A DNA stretch of 35,493 bases from Chlorokybus atmophyticus (Eukaryota > Streptophyta > Chlorokybophyceae > Chlorokybales > Chlorokybaceae): the NCBI GenBank assembly GCA_009103225.1, contig RHPI01001116.1:836421-871913 (forward strand), in the 5' to 3' direction. The notes below the pieces were generated by a model, which searched no databases, was not told where the DNA came from, and worked only from the letters and a program-made list of their open reading frames with translations. Below are positions 35,070-35,493 of the stretch, piece by piece. Position 1 is the stretch's first letter; every line of letters starts with the position of its first letter. The position numbers and the translations under genes are program-made.

Positions 35070-35493
35070 CACAGTTGCCGCATCTGTAGATAGGTGGATA
35101 CGCCCGTACATACGCTCTGCTAGACAATGTCATTGTTTTATTGACCGGCCGTTAGCACAGAATGTGAGTAGGGCTGCTGCAGCGCTCACACTTTGCCTTG
35201 CCCGGGGTTGTAAGTATACAAGATATGTGAAGTGCTGTTTCACACAGGCATGCAACATCCATCTACAGCAATACTACATCATCACCTCTATACAAGGGTT
35301 CACACTATTATCACCAGGCTAACATAACTTTCACAAGAGTTGCTAAAAGCAAACTCCCCAAGCGGACATCTACTGTACTATTACTATTGCTCCACGTATG
35401 CGTGCAGTCTATTGTGCTTGAACCATGTTGCAGTGAAACATCAAGCATCGTATTGAAGTTCAGACCACACTGCGTTTGCTTGTACAATCCCCC
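35070..35493. other. 3' flank of the DENN gene
   Basis: Presumed 3' UTR and intergenic sequence to the window edge. A TGTAA at 35209-35213, the usual green-algal polyadenylation motif, lies about 140 nt after the stop and is a candidate signal. No further gene is visible. Confidence 0.4.

Overview
The window is nuclear DNA from a eukaryote with dense introns, most likely a green alga. Three things support this. The largest gene is an ATXR3/SDG2-type histone methyltransferase with the plant-type order of GYF-like region, SET, post-SET and long conserved tail. Another gene encodes a heme-oxygenase-fold protein with an N-terminus like a plastid transit peptide. A third gene is a GRF-interacting factor. 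I cannot place it to a class or genus. Introns are about 70-830 bp, mostly GT-AG, many ending in TGCAG. I also see two GC-AG introns. Every exon chain below was built by hand from splice sites, and reading phase closes across all junctions except where stated. Three single-N positions (414, 5351, 17882) lie next to simple repeats and are probably assembly gaps.

Layout, left to right: 1-1931 no recognisable gene; 1932-2602 (-) putative small three-exon gene; 3321-11423 (+) ATXR3-like H3K4 methyltransferase, 17 exons, about 1711 aa, with an intact bromodomain; 12180-about 14799 (-) GT90/CAP10-type glycosyltransferase (3' exons firm, 5' exons tentative); 16110-17573 (-) SGT1 co-chaperone, 7 exons, 247 aa, no TPR; 17985-19115 (+) SS18/GIF coactivator, 2 exons, 188 aa; 21844-23903 (-) AIMP1-like GST-domain protein, 6 exons, 274 aa, no OB domain; 24081-26049 (+) Bud32/PRPK kinase of KEOPS, 7 exons, 260 aa; 26986-28967 (-) plastid heme-oxygenase-like protein, 10 exons, 339 aa; 29934-35069 (+) DENN-domain RabGEF-type protein, 21 exons, 1052 aa.

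Neighbouring genes are mostly divergent or convergent. There are four head-to-head pairs: small gene/ATXR3, SGT1/GIF, AIMP1-like/Bud32 and HO-like/DENN. The AIMP1-like/Bud32 pair is separated by only 177 bp, and both proteins belong to tRNA biology (aminoacylation scaffold and t6A modification), so a shared promoter is plausible. Otherwise the genes are unrelated nuclear housekeeping and regulatory functions. I see no mobile element, CRISPR array, tRNA or rRNA.

The least ordinary points are: an exact 184-bp copy of the ATXR3 3' exon/intron junction lying inside its own intron 4 beside a gap; a 42-bp perfect palindrome and long alternating CA/CG tracts in introns of three neighbouring genes; a bromodomain in the ATXR3 orthologue; and TPR-less SGT1 and OB-less AIMP1 architectures.
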